Source: DASSUW01 sp963792385
Lineage (GTDB): Bacteria; Actinomycetota; Thermoleophilia; Solirubrobacterales; Solirubrobacteraceae
Direction: 5' to 3'
NCBI GenBank assembly: GCA_963792385.1
Contig: CAWBVZ010000007.1
Span: forward strand, 992,001 to 1,056,000
Length of the DNA stretch: 64,000 nucleotides
Shown here: piece after piece, positions 28,319 through 38,238 of the stretch
How the letters are laid out: each line of letters begins with the position of its first letter
Numbering within the stretch: the stretch's first letter is position 1
Translations under genes and position numbers: made by a program
The notes under the pieces: generated by a model
What the model saw: the letters and a program-made list of their open reading frames with translations, nothing else
What the model was told of the DNA's origin: nothing
Database searches by the model: none

Positions 28319-29635
28319 ATGGTGCTCGATAGGACGTGGAAGCGAGCCGGCATGCTCGCGGCACTCGCCATCGTTCTCGCTGTCGGCGGCTGCGGCGGAG
28401 GCGATGACGGCGGCGGTGAGGGCGGGAGCGTCGAGCTCTCGTTCCTCGTCGACAACAGCGACCAGGCCGTCAAGCCGGCTGAGGCGCTGATCGCCGCGTT
28501 CGAGAAGAAGAACCCAGACATCAAGATCAAGCTCGAGACGCGACCGCAGGGTGGCGACGGCGACAACGTCGTGAAGACCCGGCTCTCCACGCAGGAGATG
28601 ACCGACATGTTCGCCTACAACTCCGGTTCGCTGTTCCAGGCGCTGAAGCCTGAGTCGCAACTCCAGCCGGTGAACGACGAGCCTTGGGTCGGCGACCTCG
28701 ACGACGCGTTCAAGCCCAGCGTGTCGGTGAACGACCAGGTCTACGGCGCGCCGTTCGGCAGCGCCTTCGGCGGCGGCATTCTCTACAACAAGAAGGTCTA
28801 CGAGAAGCTCGGGCTCAAGGTCCCGATGACCTGGGACGAGTTCATGGCGAACAACGCCAAGATCAAGCAGGCCGGCGGCGTCGACCCGGTCATCCAGAGC
28901 TACGGGGAGACTTGGACGTCCCAGCTGTTCGTCCTCGCCGACTACCACAACATCGCTGCCGAGGTACCGGACTGGGACCAGAAATACACGAGCAACCAGG
29001 CCAAGTACACGCAGGAGCCGGCGATCGAGGGCTTCCAGCACCTCGAGGAGGTCAGCAAGGCCGGCTACATGAACAAGAACTTCGGGTCGATCAAGTTCCC
29101 GCCCGCCCTCAGCCTGCTCGCTCAGGGCAAGGGCGCGCACTATCCGGCGCTCACGATCCTCGTGCCCAACCTGGAGACGTCCGACCCGGACAAGATCGAC
29201 GATGTCGGATTCTTCGCCCAGCCCGGTAAGGACGCAGCCGACAACGGCCTGACCCTGTGGCTCCCGGGCGGCGTCTACGTCCCGAAGACGACGGAGGGCG
29301 ACAAGCTCGAAGCGGCCAAGAAGTTCCTCGCGTTCGTCGCCAGCCCGGAGGGCTGCGAGGTCCAGGGCAAGGCGTTCCAGCCAACCGGTCCGTGGATGGT
29401 CAAGGGCTGCGAGCTCCCCGCGGACGTGCCCGCGGCCATCAAGGACCTCCAGCCCTACGTCGACGAGGGCAAGACGACGCCGGCGCTCGAGTTCCTCTCC
29501 CCCGTGAAGGGGCCGGCGCTGGAGCAGATCACGGTCGAGGTCGGCTCCGGCCTGCGTGATGCCCAGTCGGGCGCCGCCCTGTACGACAAGGACGTGGAGA
29601 AGCAGGCCCAGCAACTCGGACTCGAGGGCTGGTAG
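28319..29635 (+). CDS. Carbohydrate ABC transporter substrate-binding lipoprotein (MalE/family 1 type)
   Basis: A 438-residue extracellular lipoprotein of the family-1 solute-binding group, binding oligosaccharides or glycosides. The signal ends with lipobox AVGGC (lipidated Cys about residue 25), followed by a Gly/Asp linker. The mature protein has typical features (DMFAYNSGSLFQAL, GAPFGSAFGGGILYNKKVYEKLG, LPGGVYVPKT). The ATG at 28319 is preceded by GGGGGAGG (28304-28311); upstream in-frame sequence contains the promoter and operator and is not coding. It is the first gene of the unit followed by two permeases and a GH78 rhamnosidase, so the ligand is probably a rhamnose-containing glycoside. 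No ATPase gene is present, as is usual when MsiK-like shared ATPases serve such systems. Confidence 0.93.
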   Translation: MVLDRTWKRAGMLAALAIVLAVGGCGGGDDGGGEGGSVELSFLVDNSDQAVKPAEALIAAFEKKNPDIKIKLETRPQGGDGDNVVKTRLSTQEMTDMFAYNSGSLFQALKPESQLQPVNDEPWVGDLDDAFKPSVSVNDQVYGAPFGSAFGGGILYNKKVYEKLGLKVPMTWDEFMANNAKIKQAGGVDPVIQSYGETWTSQLFVLADYHNIAAEVPDWDQKYTSNQAKYTQEPAIEGFQHLEEVSKAGYMNKNFGSIKFPPALSLLAQGKGAHYPALTILVPNLETSDPDKIDDVGFFAQPGKDAADNGLTLWLPGGVYVPKTTEGDKLEAAKKFLAFVASPEGCEVQGKAFQPTGPWMVKGCELPADVPAAIKDLQPYVDEGKTTPALEFLSPVKGPALEQITVEVGSGLRDAQSGAALYDKDVEKQAQQLGLEGW

Positions 29636-29647
29636 CCGGACCCACCA

Positions 29648-30554
29648 GTGGAGCTGCCCGTGCCCGCCCCCTCCTCCAGCGGGCGCGGGCAGCGCCGCAG
29701 GAAGAGCCCGTACCCGTACTGGTTCTACCTGCCGGCGTTCGCCGTCTTCTTCGTCTTCTTCCTATGGCCGACGTTCAGCTCGTTCTACTACAGCCTCACG
29801 CGCTGGACGCTGTTCGACTCCGAGTTCATCGGCCTGGACAACTTCAGGCAGTTCTTCGAGGAGCCGGCGCTCACCAAGGGCCTGACGAACACGCTGATCT
29901 ACGCGGTCACGACGTCGGGCGTGAAGGTGGTGCTCGGGATGCTGCTGGCGGTGTTGCTGACGTCGAGTGTGCTCGGCCGGGCGTTCATGCGGTCGGTCGT
30001 GTTCTTCCCGGTGCTCGTCAGCACGATCGGCGTCGGCATCACGTTCACCGTGCTGATGGAGCCCGATCAGGGGCTGATCAACGAGGCGCTCGCCGTCGTC
30101 GGCATCGCCGGGCCGCGGTGGCTGGTGGATCCGAAGTACGCGCTGCTGTCGGTCGCGCGCGGTCGACGTATGGAAGGGCGTCGGACTGGCGACCGTGATC
30201 TACATCGCCGGGATCGTGTCGGTGCCGCGCGAGTTCTACGACGCCGCCCGCGTCGACGGCGCCACGCCGCTCAAGGTGTTCCGCTACATCACCCTGCCGC
30301 TCGCGTGGCCCGCGACCGTGACGGTCATCATCCTGTCGCTGATCGGCGGCCTGCGGTCGTTCGACCTGATCTGGGCGATGACGCGCGGCGGTCCCGGCTT
30401 CACATCCGACGTCATCGCGTCGGTCATCTACAAGCAGTACCAAGCAGGCTTCTACGGCCTGTCCACCGCGGGCAACGTCGTGCTGTTCGTGCTCGTCACG
30501 GCGATCATCCTGCCGCTCTACTCGTTCCTGCGCCGCCGGGAGGTGCAGCTGTGA
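29648..30554 (+). pseudogene. Carbohydrate ABC permease 1 (MalF type), one +1 frame break
   Basis: A MalF-type permease of about 301 residues once one base is removed. The frame from 29648 (YPYWFYLPAFAVFFVFFLWP) runs correctly to about 30152 (DPKYALLSVA), then breaks. The frame one base later continues with VDVWKGVGLATVIYIAG and the EAA loop EFYDAARVDGATPLKVF and ends at TGA 30552-30554. The surplus base lies in the GC run 30153-30162. Without the shift the frame runs uninterrupted into permease 2, producing an apparent 575-residue fusion that is an artefact. Either a sequencing insertion or real inactivation. It starts 12 bases after the binding-protein stop. Confidence 0.85.
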
Positions 30555-31375
30555 GAAGCCGTGTCCGCCTCCTCAGCCCCGTCTTCATCACGGTGATCGT
30601 GGCCGTGTTCCTCGTGCCGTTCGCGTTCATCCTGCTGACCGCGGCCAAGACGCAGGCCGAGGCCGGGCAGCTCGAGTTCTCGCTACCGAGCGACTGGATG
30701 CTGTTCCAGAATTTCCGCGACGCGATCGAGGCGCGCGACTACATGCTGGTCACGGCGTTCATCAACAGCACGATCATCACCGTCGCCAGCGTCACGATCA
30801 TGGTCGTGCTGGCGGCGATGGTCGCCTACGTGCTCCAGCGACGCCCGAGCCGATGGACCAAGGTCGCCGACGTCCTCATTCTCAGCGGGCTGATCATCCC
30901 ACCGGCCGTCGTCCCAACGGTGTGGGTGATGCAGCAGCTGAGCCTGTTCAAGACGCTCCAGGGCATGATCCTGCTCGAGGTCGCGTTCGGGCTGTCGTTC
31001 TCGATCCTGCTCTTCCGGGCGTTCATCGCGACGATCCCGCGCGAGCTCGACGAGGCCGCCACGATCGACGGCGCCCGACCCCTGCGCGTCTTCTTCAGCG
31101 TCATCTTCCCGCTGCTGAAGTCCGTCACGATCACCGTGATCGTCGTCCAATCCGTGACGGTCTTCAACGACTTCGTCAACCCGCTCTACTTCCTCCCCGG
31201 CGACGAGAACGCGACGGTCCAGTTGACGCTGTTCAACTTCCAGAGCCAGTACGCCACCTCCTACAACCTGCTGTTCGCCGACATCCTGCTGATCACGATC
31301 CCCCCGCTCATCATGTTCATGTTCTTCAACCGAAGGATCGTGGACGGTCTGACGGCGGGCGCGGTGAAGGGATAG
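30551..31375 (+). CDS. Carbohydrate ABC permease 2 (MalG type)
   Basis: A 274-residue permease completing the sugar importer with permease 1. Six membrane helices are visible, with the BPD_transp_1 EAA loop ELDEAATIDGARPLRVFFSV about 85 residues from the C-terminus and the typical end MFFNRRIVDGLTAGAVKG. The GTG at 30551 overlaps the TGA of permease 1 by 4 bp (GTGA). The stop TAG (31373-31375) directly abuts the ATG of the rhamnosidase gene. Confidence 0.9.
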   Translation: MRSRVRLLSPVFITVIVAVFLVPFAFILLTAAKTQAEAGQLEFSLPSDWMLFQNFRDAIEARDYMLVTAFINSTIITVASVTIMVVLAAMVAYVLQRRPSRWTKVADVLILSGLIIPPAVVPTVWVMQQLSLFKTLQGMILLEVAFGLSFSILLFRAFIATIPRELDEAATIDGARPLRVFFSVIFPLLKSVTITVIVVQSVTVFNDFVNPLYFLPGDENATVQLTLFNFQSQYATSYNLLFADILLITIPPLIMFMFFNRRIVDGLTAGAVKG

Positions 31376-34061
31376 ATGCTGATGCGGGCTGTCGCGCTGC
31401 GATGCGAGCACCGACGCGATGTGCCCTGCCTGGACGAGCCGGCTCCGCGTCTGAGCTGGGCGCTGGAGTCCTCCGCGCGGGCGAAGCGCCAGACGGCGTA
31501 TCGCGTCCTGGTCTCCACCGATCCGGGCGAGCTCGAGCCCGAGCGCGCCCGGCTCTGGGACAGCCGCCGCGTCGAGTCCTCCTCCTCGGTCGACATCGTG
31601 TACGCCGGCAGAGCGCTACCGCCGGCAACGGACTGCTGGTGGAGCGTCCAGGTCTGGGACGAGGACGGCGTGGAGTCGCCGTGGAGCACACCGGCGCGCT
31701 TCCGCACCGGCCTGGCGGAGTGGCGCGCACAATGGATATGGCGCGACGCCTCCGAGGACCCGGGCGTCCCCGTGCCGGGCACCCAGCCGGAAGTCGCCGC
31801 CGACATCATGCTCCAGCGCTGCGGCCCCGCCGCCCACCTGCGCCGGCGGTTCACCGTGCGCAGCGACGTGCGCCGCGCGATGCTCTACGCGACCGCTCGT
31901 GGCGTCGTCGAGCTGCAGATCAACGGCGCACGCGTCGGCGACGCCGTGCTCGCGCCTGGCTGGACCGACTACCGCAAGCGGATCGAGTACGCGGCGCACG
32001 ACGTGACGGGGCTGCTCCGCGAGGGCGCCAACGCGCTGTCGGCGATCCTCGGCGACGGTTGGTACTCGGGCTTCGTCGGCTTCGACCTCAAGCGCGCCGG
32101 CGCGCACTACGGCACCCATCCCGAGCTGCTGTGCGAGTTGCACGTCGAGTACGGAGACGGGACGCTGGAGGTGCTGGCGAGCGACGACGGCTGGCGCGCG
32201 ACGACCGGGCCGATCCGGTACTCCGACCTGCTGCACGGCGAGTACTACGACGCGCGCCGCGAGCTCGGCGGCTGGACGGATCCGGAGCTACGACGACGGC
32301 GACTGGGCGCCCGTGCGGACGCGCTTGCGCGACCGCACCGCGCTCGTCCCCGAGCGCTCACAGCCGATCCGCGTGACGGAGGACCTGCGCCCCGTCGCGG
32401 TGACTGAGCGCACGCCCGGGGTGCACGTGTTCGACCTCGGTCAGAACATGGTCGGCTGGGTCCGCCTGGCAGTCGAGGGCGAGCGCGGGACGACGGTGCG
32501 GCTGCGCTTCGCCGAGATGCTCGAGGCAGACGGCTCCTTGCACCTGGCGAACCTGCGGACGGCGCGACCGCAGGAGACCTACGTCCTGCGCGGCGACGGC
32601 CTCGAGGTCTTCGAACCGCGCTTCACCTTCCATGGGTTTCGCTACGTCGAGGTCACGGGGCTGCCCCAACCGCCGACGCTCGACACGGTCACCGGGCGGG
32701 TGGTCCACTCCGACACGCCGTGGACGGGCCGCTTCGAGTGCTCGAGCGACATGGTCAACCGCGTGTGGCACAACGTCACCTGGGGCCAGCGCGGCAACTT
32801 CCTGTCGGTCCCGACGGACTGCCCGCAGCGCGACGAGCGGCTCGGCTGGCTGGCCGACGCGCAAGTGTTCCTGCCGAGCGCCGTACTCAACATGGACGTT
32901 GCCGCGTTCATCACGAAGTGGGGCGACGACATCCTCGACGCCCAGTCGCCGGAGGGCGCGTATCCCGACGTCGCGCCGCGATTGGCGTTCGAGCGTGACG
33001 GCGCGCCCGCGTGGGCGGACGGCGGCGTGATCATCCCGTGGACGATCTACCAGCGCTACGGCGACGTGCGGATCCTCGAGCGCCACTGGGACGCGATGGA
33101 GCGCTACGTCGCCTATCTCATCCGCCACAACCCGGATCTGCTGTGGACGGCGCGGCGCAACAACGACTACGGCGACTGGCTGTCCGTGGGCGCCGACACG
33201 TCGCGTGAGGTGCTCGCGACCGCCTATCTCGCCTACGACGCGCAACTCATGACGCGGATGGCACGCGTGCTCGGGCGCCCGGATCGCGAGGCGCACTACC
33301 GGGCGCTGCACCGAGACGTCGTCGCCGCCTTCAATCAGGCCTACGTGGGCGACGACGCCTACATCGAGGGCGACACGCAGACGGCGTACCTGCTGGCGCT
33401 GCACCTGGACCTGCTCCCGCCGGACCGGCGCGCCCGCGCGGCGGAGCGCCTAGTCGCCGACATCGAGCGCCACGACTGGCACCTCACCACCGGCTTCGCC
33501 GGCGTCGCGCTGCTCTGCCCCGTCCTGACGGAGGCCGGCTACGCCGACGTCGCCCACCGGCTCCTCCTCAACGAGAGCTTCCCCTCCTGGGGCTACTCGA
33601 TCCGCCACGGCGCGACCACGATCTGGGAGCGCTGGGACGGCTGGACCGAGGAGCACGGTTTCCAGACCGCGCTGATGAACTCGTTCAACCACTACTCGCT
33701 CGGCTCGGTCGCCCAATGGCTCTACGAGTACGTGGCCGGCATCCGGCTCGACCCCGAGCGCCCCGGCTACGAGCACGTCGTCATCTCCCCCACGCCCGGA
33801 AGGCTCCGACACGCGGAGGCCTCCTTCGAATCGGTCCGCGGGACGATCCGCAGCGCGTGGCGGCAGACGGACGACGGCTTCCACTTGACGGTCGAAGTAC
33901 CCGCGAACGTCACCGCAACCGTGGTCCTCCCGGGCGAAGGTGACGTCACCGAGAGCGACGCCGACGCCGCCACGGCACCCGGCGTCGACGGGCTCCGGCT
34001 GCAGGACGGCGCCTGGATCGCCGAGGTCGGCTCCGGGACGTACGAGTTCATCGTCGCCTGA
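31376..34061 (+). pseudogene. GH78 alpha-L-rhamnosidase, one +1 frame break
   Basis: A glycoside hydrolase of family 78, about 895 residues after removing one base, which releases terminal alpha-L-rhamnose. The first frame covers the fibronectin-like and N-terminal beta domains (ARLWDSRRVESSSSVDIVYA, LNGARVGD-like VELQINGARVGDAVLAPGW) to about 32283. The second, one base later, resumes with SYDDGDWAPVRTRL and holds the catalytic barrel: the family hallmark CPQRDERLGWLADAQVF, NNDYGDWLSVGADT and WERWDGWTEEHGF. The extra base is near 32283-32287. There is no signal peptide, so it acts in the cytoplasm on imported rhamnosides. Start ATG 31376 or 31382; the latter is better spaced from AAGGGA. Confidence 0.88.
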
Positions 34062-34148
34062 CCCGCCGGCGTGGGTTTCCCGCCGGAAATTGTCGGACAA
34101 AACGCTCAGAAGCGATACCGATTCGCACATCGGGAGGAGAGATCCGAC

Positions 34149-35477
34149 GTGGCCGAGGCGACGCTTGAGCAGGGGAAGGACAAGCCGGACGTGTGGAAGA
34201 ACACCGTCCTCGCGGGGCTGGCCAACTACATCGACGCCGGCTCGATCGTCGCCGGCGCGGCCGGCCTGGCGCTCTGGAGCGAGCTCTTCGGCCTGAGTTC
34301 GAGCTTCGTCGGCATCATCGGCGCGTTCAGCTCGAACGCGATCTCGGCGGGCGTCGGCGCGCTCGTCGGCGGGTGGCTGTGCGACCAGTACGGTCGCAAG
34401 CGGATCTACCAGTGGGACCTGCTCGTCTACGCGTTCGGCCTGCTGTGGATCATCTTCGCCCAGGAGGCGTGGATGCTCGTCGTCGGCTACGTGATCGCGG
34501 GCCTCGCGGTCGGTGCGGACGTTCCCGCCTCGTGGACGCTGATCACCGAGAGCGCCCCCAAGCGAGCACGCGGCCGTCACGCCGGGGTCGCCCAGCTGCT
34601 GTGGATGATGGGTCCGGTCGTCGTGCTCGCGCTGTCGTTCGCGCTGTCGGACCTCGGCGTCCTCGGCACGCGGATCGTCTTCGCGCACCTGCTCGTGGTC
34701 GCGCTCGTCCTGTGGGCGATGCGGCGGGGCATGCGCGAGTCGAAGATCTGGAGCGAGGCCAAGGACGCGGCCTCGTCCGTGTCGTTCGCCGGGTTCCGCG
34801 AGCTCATGCGGAAGCCCTACATCGGCGCGATGCTTTTCCTGACCGGCATGTACGGGCTGTGGAACCTGATGGCCGGCACCAACGGCTTCTACCTTCCCTA
34901 CATCCTGCGCACGGTCGGCGACCAGAGCCAGGCAATGAGCGTCGCCCTGCAGTGCGGGAGCTTCCTGCTCGTGGCGCTCGGCGTCGCATTCGTCTTCATG
35001 CCGTTCGTCGATCGCGTCAACCAGAAGGCGATGTTCATGGCAGGCGCGCTGCTGCAGGTGGTGGCGCTGCTGCTGTTCGCGCTCCTCCCGCTGAACCTGA
35101 GCGTGGCGCTCGGCTACGTGGTGCTGCTCGGCATCGGCGGCGGCTTTGCTCAGCAGCCGTTCTTCCAGCTCTGGAGTGGCGAGATGTTCCCGACGCTCCT
35201 GCGCAGCACCGCGCAGGGCCTGATGTTCGCCGTGGTCCGGATCAGCCTTGGCATCTGGAGCTTCTTCGTCCCCGCGATCACCGCCGCGGGCTTCCACACG
35301 CTGGCGTGGATCCTGACCGCGTTCGTCGCGGCCAGCGCACTGCTCGGGCTGCTGTTCGCGCCGTCGAACGCCGGCAAGTCGCTCGACGAGATCCAGGAGG
35401 AGCAGACGGGCGGCGGCGGCCGCCGCTTCGTGCGCGACCAGTCGGCAGCCAAGGACCCGACGCCGGCCGCGAACTAG
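34149..35477 (+). CDS. MFS transporter, sugar-porter-like
   Basis: A 442-residue major facilitator with about 12 membrane helices. The loop 2-3 motif is GGWLCDQYGRKRIYQ and the equivalent half-way signature is ESAPKRARGRHAG, both typical of the sugar/metabolite:H+ symporter group. It follows the GH78 gene in the same direction and probably imports or exports a monosaccharide or acid from the same pathway, for example released rhamnose. I chose the GTG at 34149 because AGGAGAG precedes it; the region 34090-34119 (TTGTCG ... GATACC) may be its own promoter. C-terminal tail is Gly/Arg rich. Confidence 0.88.
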   Translation: MAEATLEQGKDKPDVWKNTVLAGLANYIDAGSIVAGAAGLALWSELFGLSSSFVGIIGAFSSNAISAGVGALVGGWLCDQYGRKRIYQWDLLVYAFGLLWIIFAQEAWMLVVGYVIAGLAVGADVPASWTLITESAPKRARGRHAGVAQLLWMMGPVVVLALSFALSDLGVLGTRIVFAHLLVVALVLWAMRRGMRESKIWSEAKDAASSVSFAGFRELMRKPYIGAMLFLTGMYGLWNLMAGTNGFYLPYILRTVGDQSQAMSVALQCGSFLLVALGVAFVFMPFVDRVNQKAMFMAGALLQVVALLLFALLPLNLSVALGYVVLLGIGGGFAQQPFFQLWSGEMFPTLLRSTAQGLMFAVVRISLGIWSFFVPAITAAGFHTLAWILTAFVAASALLGLLFAPSNAGKSLDEIQEEQTGGGGRRFVRDQSAAKDPTPAAN

Positions 35478-35487
35478 ACTCGCGGCC

Positions 35488-36918
35488 ATCGCGCCCCAGC
35501 CTGACGACAGCTCCGAAAATGAACAGCCGGAGGAGCGGCTGCAGGCGCTGATCGACTCGTCGCCGCTCGCGCTCGTCGAGTTCGGCCTCGACACGCGCAT
35601 TCGGCTGTGGAACCCGGCCGCCGAGCGCATCTTCGGCTGGGCGCGCGACGAGATGCTCGGCCGCGGCGGCCTCCCCATGGCGCCGCCCTCGAAGCGCGCC
35701 GAGAGCGAGGAGCTGTTCACGCGGGTGCGTGCGGGCGAGTCGATCAACGACTACGAGACGGTGCGCCTGTGCAAGGACGGGTCGCTCGTCGCCGTCTCGA
35801 TCGCCGCGGCCCCGGTCCGAGACGGATCCGGCCGCGTCGTCGGCAACATGGTCGCCTACACCGACATCACCGAACGCAAGGCGCAGGAGGACCGGCTGCA
35901 GGCGCTGATCGACTCCTCCCCGCTCGCGCTCGTCGAGTTCGGCCTCGACACGCGAATCCGCTTGTGGAACCCGGCGGCCGAGCGGATCTTCGGCTGGACG
36001 CCTGAGGAGATGCTCGGTCGCGGCGGCCTCCCATTGGCGCCGCCCTCGCAGGAAGGCCGTGCCGAGAATCAGAAGCTGTTCGAGCGAATCCGTGACGGCG
36101 AGTCACTGACCGACTACGAGACCGTGCGCCGGCGGAAGGACGGGTCGCTCGTCGCCGTCTCGATCGCCGCGGCTCCGGTCAGGGACGGATCGGGCCGAGT
36201 CGTCAGCAACATGGTGGCCTACGCCGACATCACCGAACGCAAGGCGCAGGAGGCGGAGGTCCATCGTCTGAACGCCGAGCTGCACGCCCGGCTCGACGAG
36301 CTCGCCGCATCGCGTGCGCGGATCGTCACGGCCGGTGACGTCGAGCGCCGCCGGCTCGAGCGCAACCTCCATGACGGTGCGCAGCAGCGCCTGGTCGCGC
36401 TGTCGTTGTCGTTGCGGATGGCGGTGGCGAAGATCGACTCCGATCCGGCGGCCGCGCGCGCGACGCTCGAGGGCGCCGGCGACGAGCTCGTCCTGGCGCT
36501 CGCCGAGCTGCGCGAGCTCGCTCGCGGCCTCCATCCGGCGGTGCTCACCGATCGCGGCCTGCGCGCCGCCGTCGAGATGCTCGCGGGGCGCTCGCCGGTC
36601 CCGGTCGAGATCGTGGACGTCCCCGACGAGCGGCTGTCAGAGCCCGTCGAGGCGGCTGCGTACTACCTGATCGCCGAGGCGCTGACCAACGTCGCGAAGT
36701 ACGCCCACGCGTCGGCGGTCCGCGTACGGGTTGCCGCGAGCGGCGCGAGTGTCGTCGTCGAGGTGTCCGACGACGGCGTCGGAGGCGCCGACGCCGCCAA
36801 CGGCTCCGGCCTCCGCGGCCTGGCGGATCGGGTCGAGGCGCTGGGCGGCTCGCTCGAAGTGGTGAGCCCCACCGGCGCTGGGACGACACTGCGGGCCGAG
36901 ATTCGCGGCACGCCGTAG
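35488..36918 (+). CDS. PAS-PAS sensor histidine kinase (HisKA_3 / NarX type)
   Basis: A cytoplasmic sensor kinase of about 476 residues. Two nearly identical PAS domains (each ~119 residues, beginning RLQALIDSSPLALVEFGLDT) are followed by a coiled coil, the HisKA_3 box ERRRLERNLHDGAQQRLVAL with the phosphoacceptor His, and an HATPase domain with N-box EALTNVAKYAHAS and G-box VEVSDDGVGGADA. No ATG, GTG or TTG exists in frame upstream of the first PAS: the best candidate is ATC at 35488 (IAPQPDDSSENEQPEERLQ), so the start is unusual, wrong, or shifted. A response regulator is not immediately next to it; the regulator at 38235 already has its own kinase. Confidence 0.8.
   Translation: MAPQPDDSSENEQPEERLQALIDSSPLALVEFGLDTRIRLWNPAAERIFGWARDEMLGRGGLPMAPPSKRAESEELFTRVRAGESINDYETVRLCKDGSLVAVSIAAAPVRDGSGRVVGNMVAYTDITERKAQEDRLQALIDSSPLALVEFGLDTRIRLWNPAAERIFGWTPEEMLGRGGLPLAPPSQEGRAENQKLFERIRDGESLTDYETVRRRKDGSLVAVSIAAAPVRDGSGRVVSNMVAYADITERKAQEAEVHRLNAELHARLDELAASRARIVTAGDVERRRLERNLHDGAQQRLVALSLSLRMAVAKIDSDPAAARATLEGAGDELVLALAELRELARGLHPAVLTDRGLRAAVEMLAGRSPVPVEIVDVPDERLSEPVEAAAYYLIAEALTNVAKYAHASAVRVRVAASGASVVVEVSDDGVGGADAANGSGLRGLADRVEALGGSLEVVSPTGAGTTLRAEIRGTP
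35536..36249 (+). repeat. Tandem 357-bp duplication encoding two PAS domains
   Basis: Unit 1 (35536-35892) and unit 2 (35893-36249) are each 357 bp (119 codons) and highly similar along their whole length at the DNA level. Their first ~110 bases differ only at scattered positions, many of them third codon positions. The junctions fall exactly between PAS domains, so the copy is in frame. The similarity suggests a recent duplication, with unequal recombination able to expand or contract the array. Confidence 0.85.
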
Positions 36919-37056
36919 ATGTGGTCACATCAGTGAGACAAGATCTCCACATGGCAGGACGTGGGTGCCTACGACGTGCGCCAAGCCCAGGCGGCCCGCG
37001 GGCTCGGCTTCACCGTCGTCGGCGCCTGACGCCGCGACCGCCGTCCCGGTTCGTAA

Positions 37057-37074
37057 GTCCTACTCAGGTAGGAC
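37057..37074 (+). promoter_or_regulatory. Inverted repeat upstream of the two-component operon
   Basis: GTCCTAC (37057-37063) and GTAGGAC (37068-37074) flank TCAG, a perfect 7-bp palindrome 33 bases before the kinase ATG at 37108. Paired half-sites of this form are typical binding sites for NarL-family response regulators, so autoregulation by the regulator at 38235 is a reasonable inference. The rest of 36919-37089 holds no supported gene. Confidence 0.6.
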
Positions 37075-37107
37075 GCGGTACACCCGGGCGTGGAGTACGT
37101 TCAGCGC

Positions 37108-38238
37108 ATGAGCCGGCTCGTAGCACTCGCGCGGCGCCACGGGTTCGATCTGCTGATTGTTCTCGCGGCGATCGCGGCTGCGCTCGAGGTCGCGCTGACG
37201 GACGACCCGCTGCAAAAGGCGGAGCTCACCATGTGGCTCGCCGTGCCGGCGGCCGTGCTGGTCGTGCTGCCGTTGCTCGCCCGGCGGCGCCTTCCCTTTG
37301 CCGCGCCGGCGTCGGTATGGGTGCTCTGCGCCGCGCTCTCGTTTGCCGATGAGCGCCTGGTCTCCTCCACGCAGAGCGTGTTCGTCGCCGGGATGGCGGC
37401 ATCGTTCCTGCTCGGGAACCTGCGCGACGAGGTCCAGGCGCGGCTCGGCGCCGCGATCGTCGTGGGCGGCGCCGCGATCGTCGTCTACAACCAGCCCGAC
37501 CACGCGCCGGGCGACTTCATCTTCGTCCCGGTCGTGTTCGGGATCGTCTGGGTCGCCGGGTATGCGCTGCGCGAGCGATCGATGCGGGCAGAAGCGGCGG
37601 AGGCCGGCGCGCGCATCGCGGTGGCGGAGGAGCGAGCCCGGATCGCACGCGAGCTGCACGACGTCGTGGCCCATTCGGTCAGCGTCATCGTGCTGCAGGT
37701 CGGCGCCGTCCGGCACCGGCTCGGCGAGGGACACGCCGAGGACAGCGAGGCGCTGGAAGGCGTCGAGCGGACCGGTCGCATGGCGCTCACGGAGATGCGC
37801 CAACTGCTCGCCGCGATGCGGGAGGACGGCGACGATGTGGACCTGGCGCCGCAGCCTGGCCTCGCCGGCCTCGACTCGATGCTCGACGACGTGCGGCGCG
37901 CCGGCCTTCCCGTGCGGCTGCAGGTCGACGGCGACCCGCGCGAGCTGCCGCCCGCGATCGACCTGTCGGCCTACCGGATCATCCAGGAAGGCCTGACCAA
38001 CACGCTCAAGCACGCACGCGCCGGCCAGGCCGACGTGCTGCTCCGGTACGGCTCCGACGAGCTGCAGATCGAGGTGCGCGACGACGGTGCCGGCACGGCG
38101 ACCAAGGCCGACCCCGGGCACGGGCTCGTCGGCGTCCGCGAACGGGTCAAGATCTACGGTGGCGACATGACTGCGACCGCGACCGACGGCGGCTTCGTGC
38201 TGCGTACGCGGCTTCCGCTCAACGGGCACTCGCGATGA
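37108..38238 (+). CDS. Membrane sensor histidine kinase (HisKA_3, NarL-type system)
   Basis: A ~376-residue kinase. The N-terminal ~150 residues contain about five to six membrane helices and little extracytoplasmic loop, as in DesK/LiaS-type intramembrane sensors. The dimerisation box EERARIARELHDVVAHSVSV contains the phosphoacceptor His, and the ATPase domain has the N-box IIQEGLTNTLKHARAG and G-boxes VRDDGAGTA and GHGLVGVRERV. The start may be ATG 37108 or GTG 37090; neither has a strong ribosome site. It overlaps its response regulator by 4 bp (ATGA). The signal is probably membrane or envelope state, by analogy. Confidence 0.9.
   Translation: MSRLVALARRHGFDLLIVLAAIAAALEVALTDDPLQKAELTMWLAVPAAVLVVLPLLARRRLPFAAPASVWVLCAALSFADERLVSSTQSVFVAGMAASFLLGNLRDEVQARLGAAIVVGGAAIVVYNQPDHAPGDFIFVPVVFGIVWVAGYALRERSMRAEAAEAGARIAVAEERARIARELHDVVAHSVSVIVLQVGAVRHRLGEGHAEDSEALEGVERTGRMALTEMRQLLAAMREDGDDVDLAPQPGLAGLDSMLDDVRRAGLPVRLQVDGDPRELPPAIDLSAYRIIQEGLTNTLKHARAGQADVLLRYGSDELQIEVRDDGAGTATKADPGHGLVGVRERVKIYGGDMTATATDGGFVLRTRLPLNGHSR

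Noticed and set aside
29648..31375. Apparent 575-residue double permease fusion
   Set aside because: The middle third is out-of-frame sequence (Arg-rich); it is a +1 break in permease 1 that reopens into permease 2.
34062..34090. Possible terminator after the GH78 gene
   Set aside because: Only a 6-bp stem with a 9-base loop and no U-run.
36930..37029. Short frame ending in AARGLGFTVVGA that resembles a gene C-terminus
   Set aside because: Only about 30 codons, no start codon and no recognised family; may be a remnant but not supportable.
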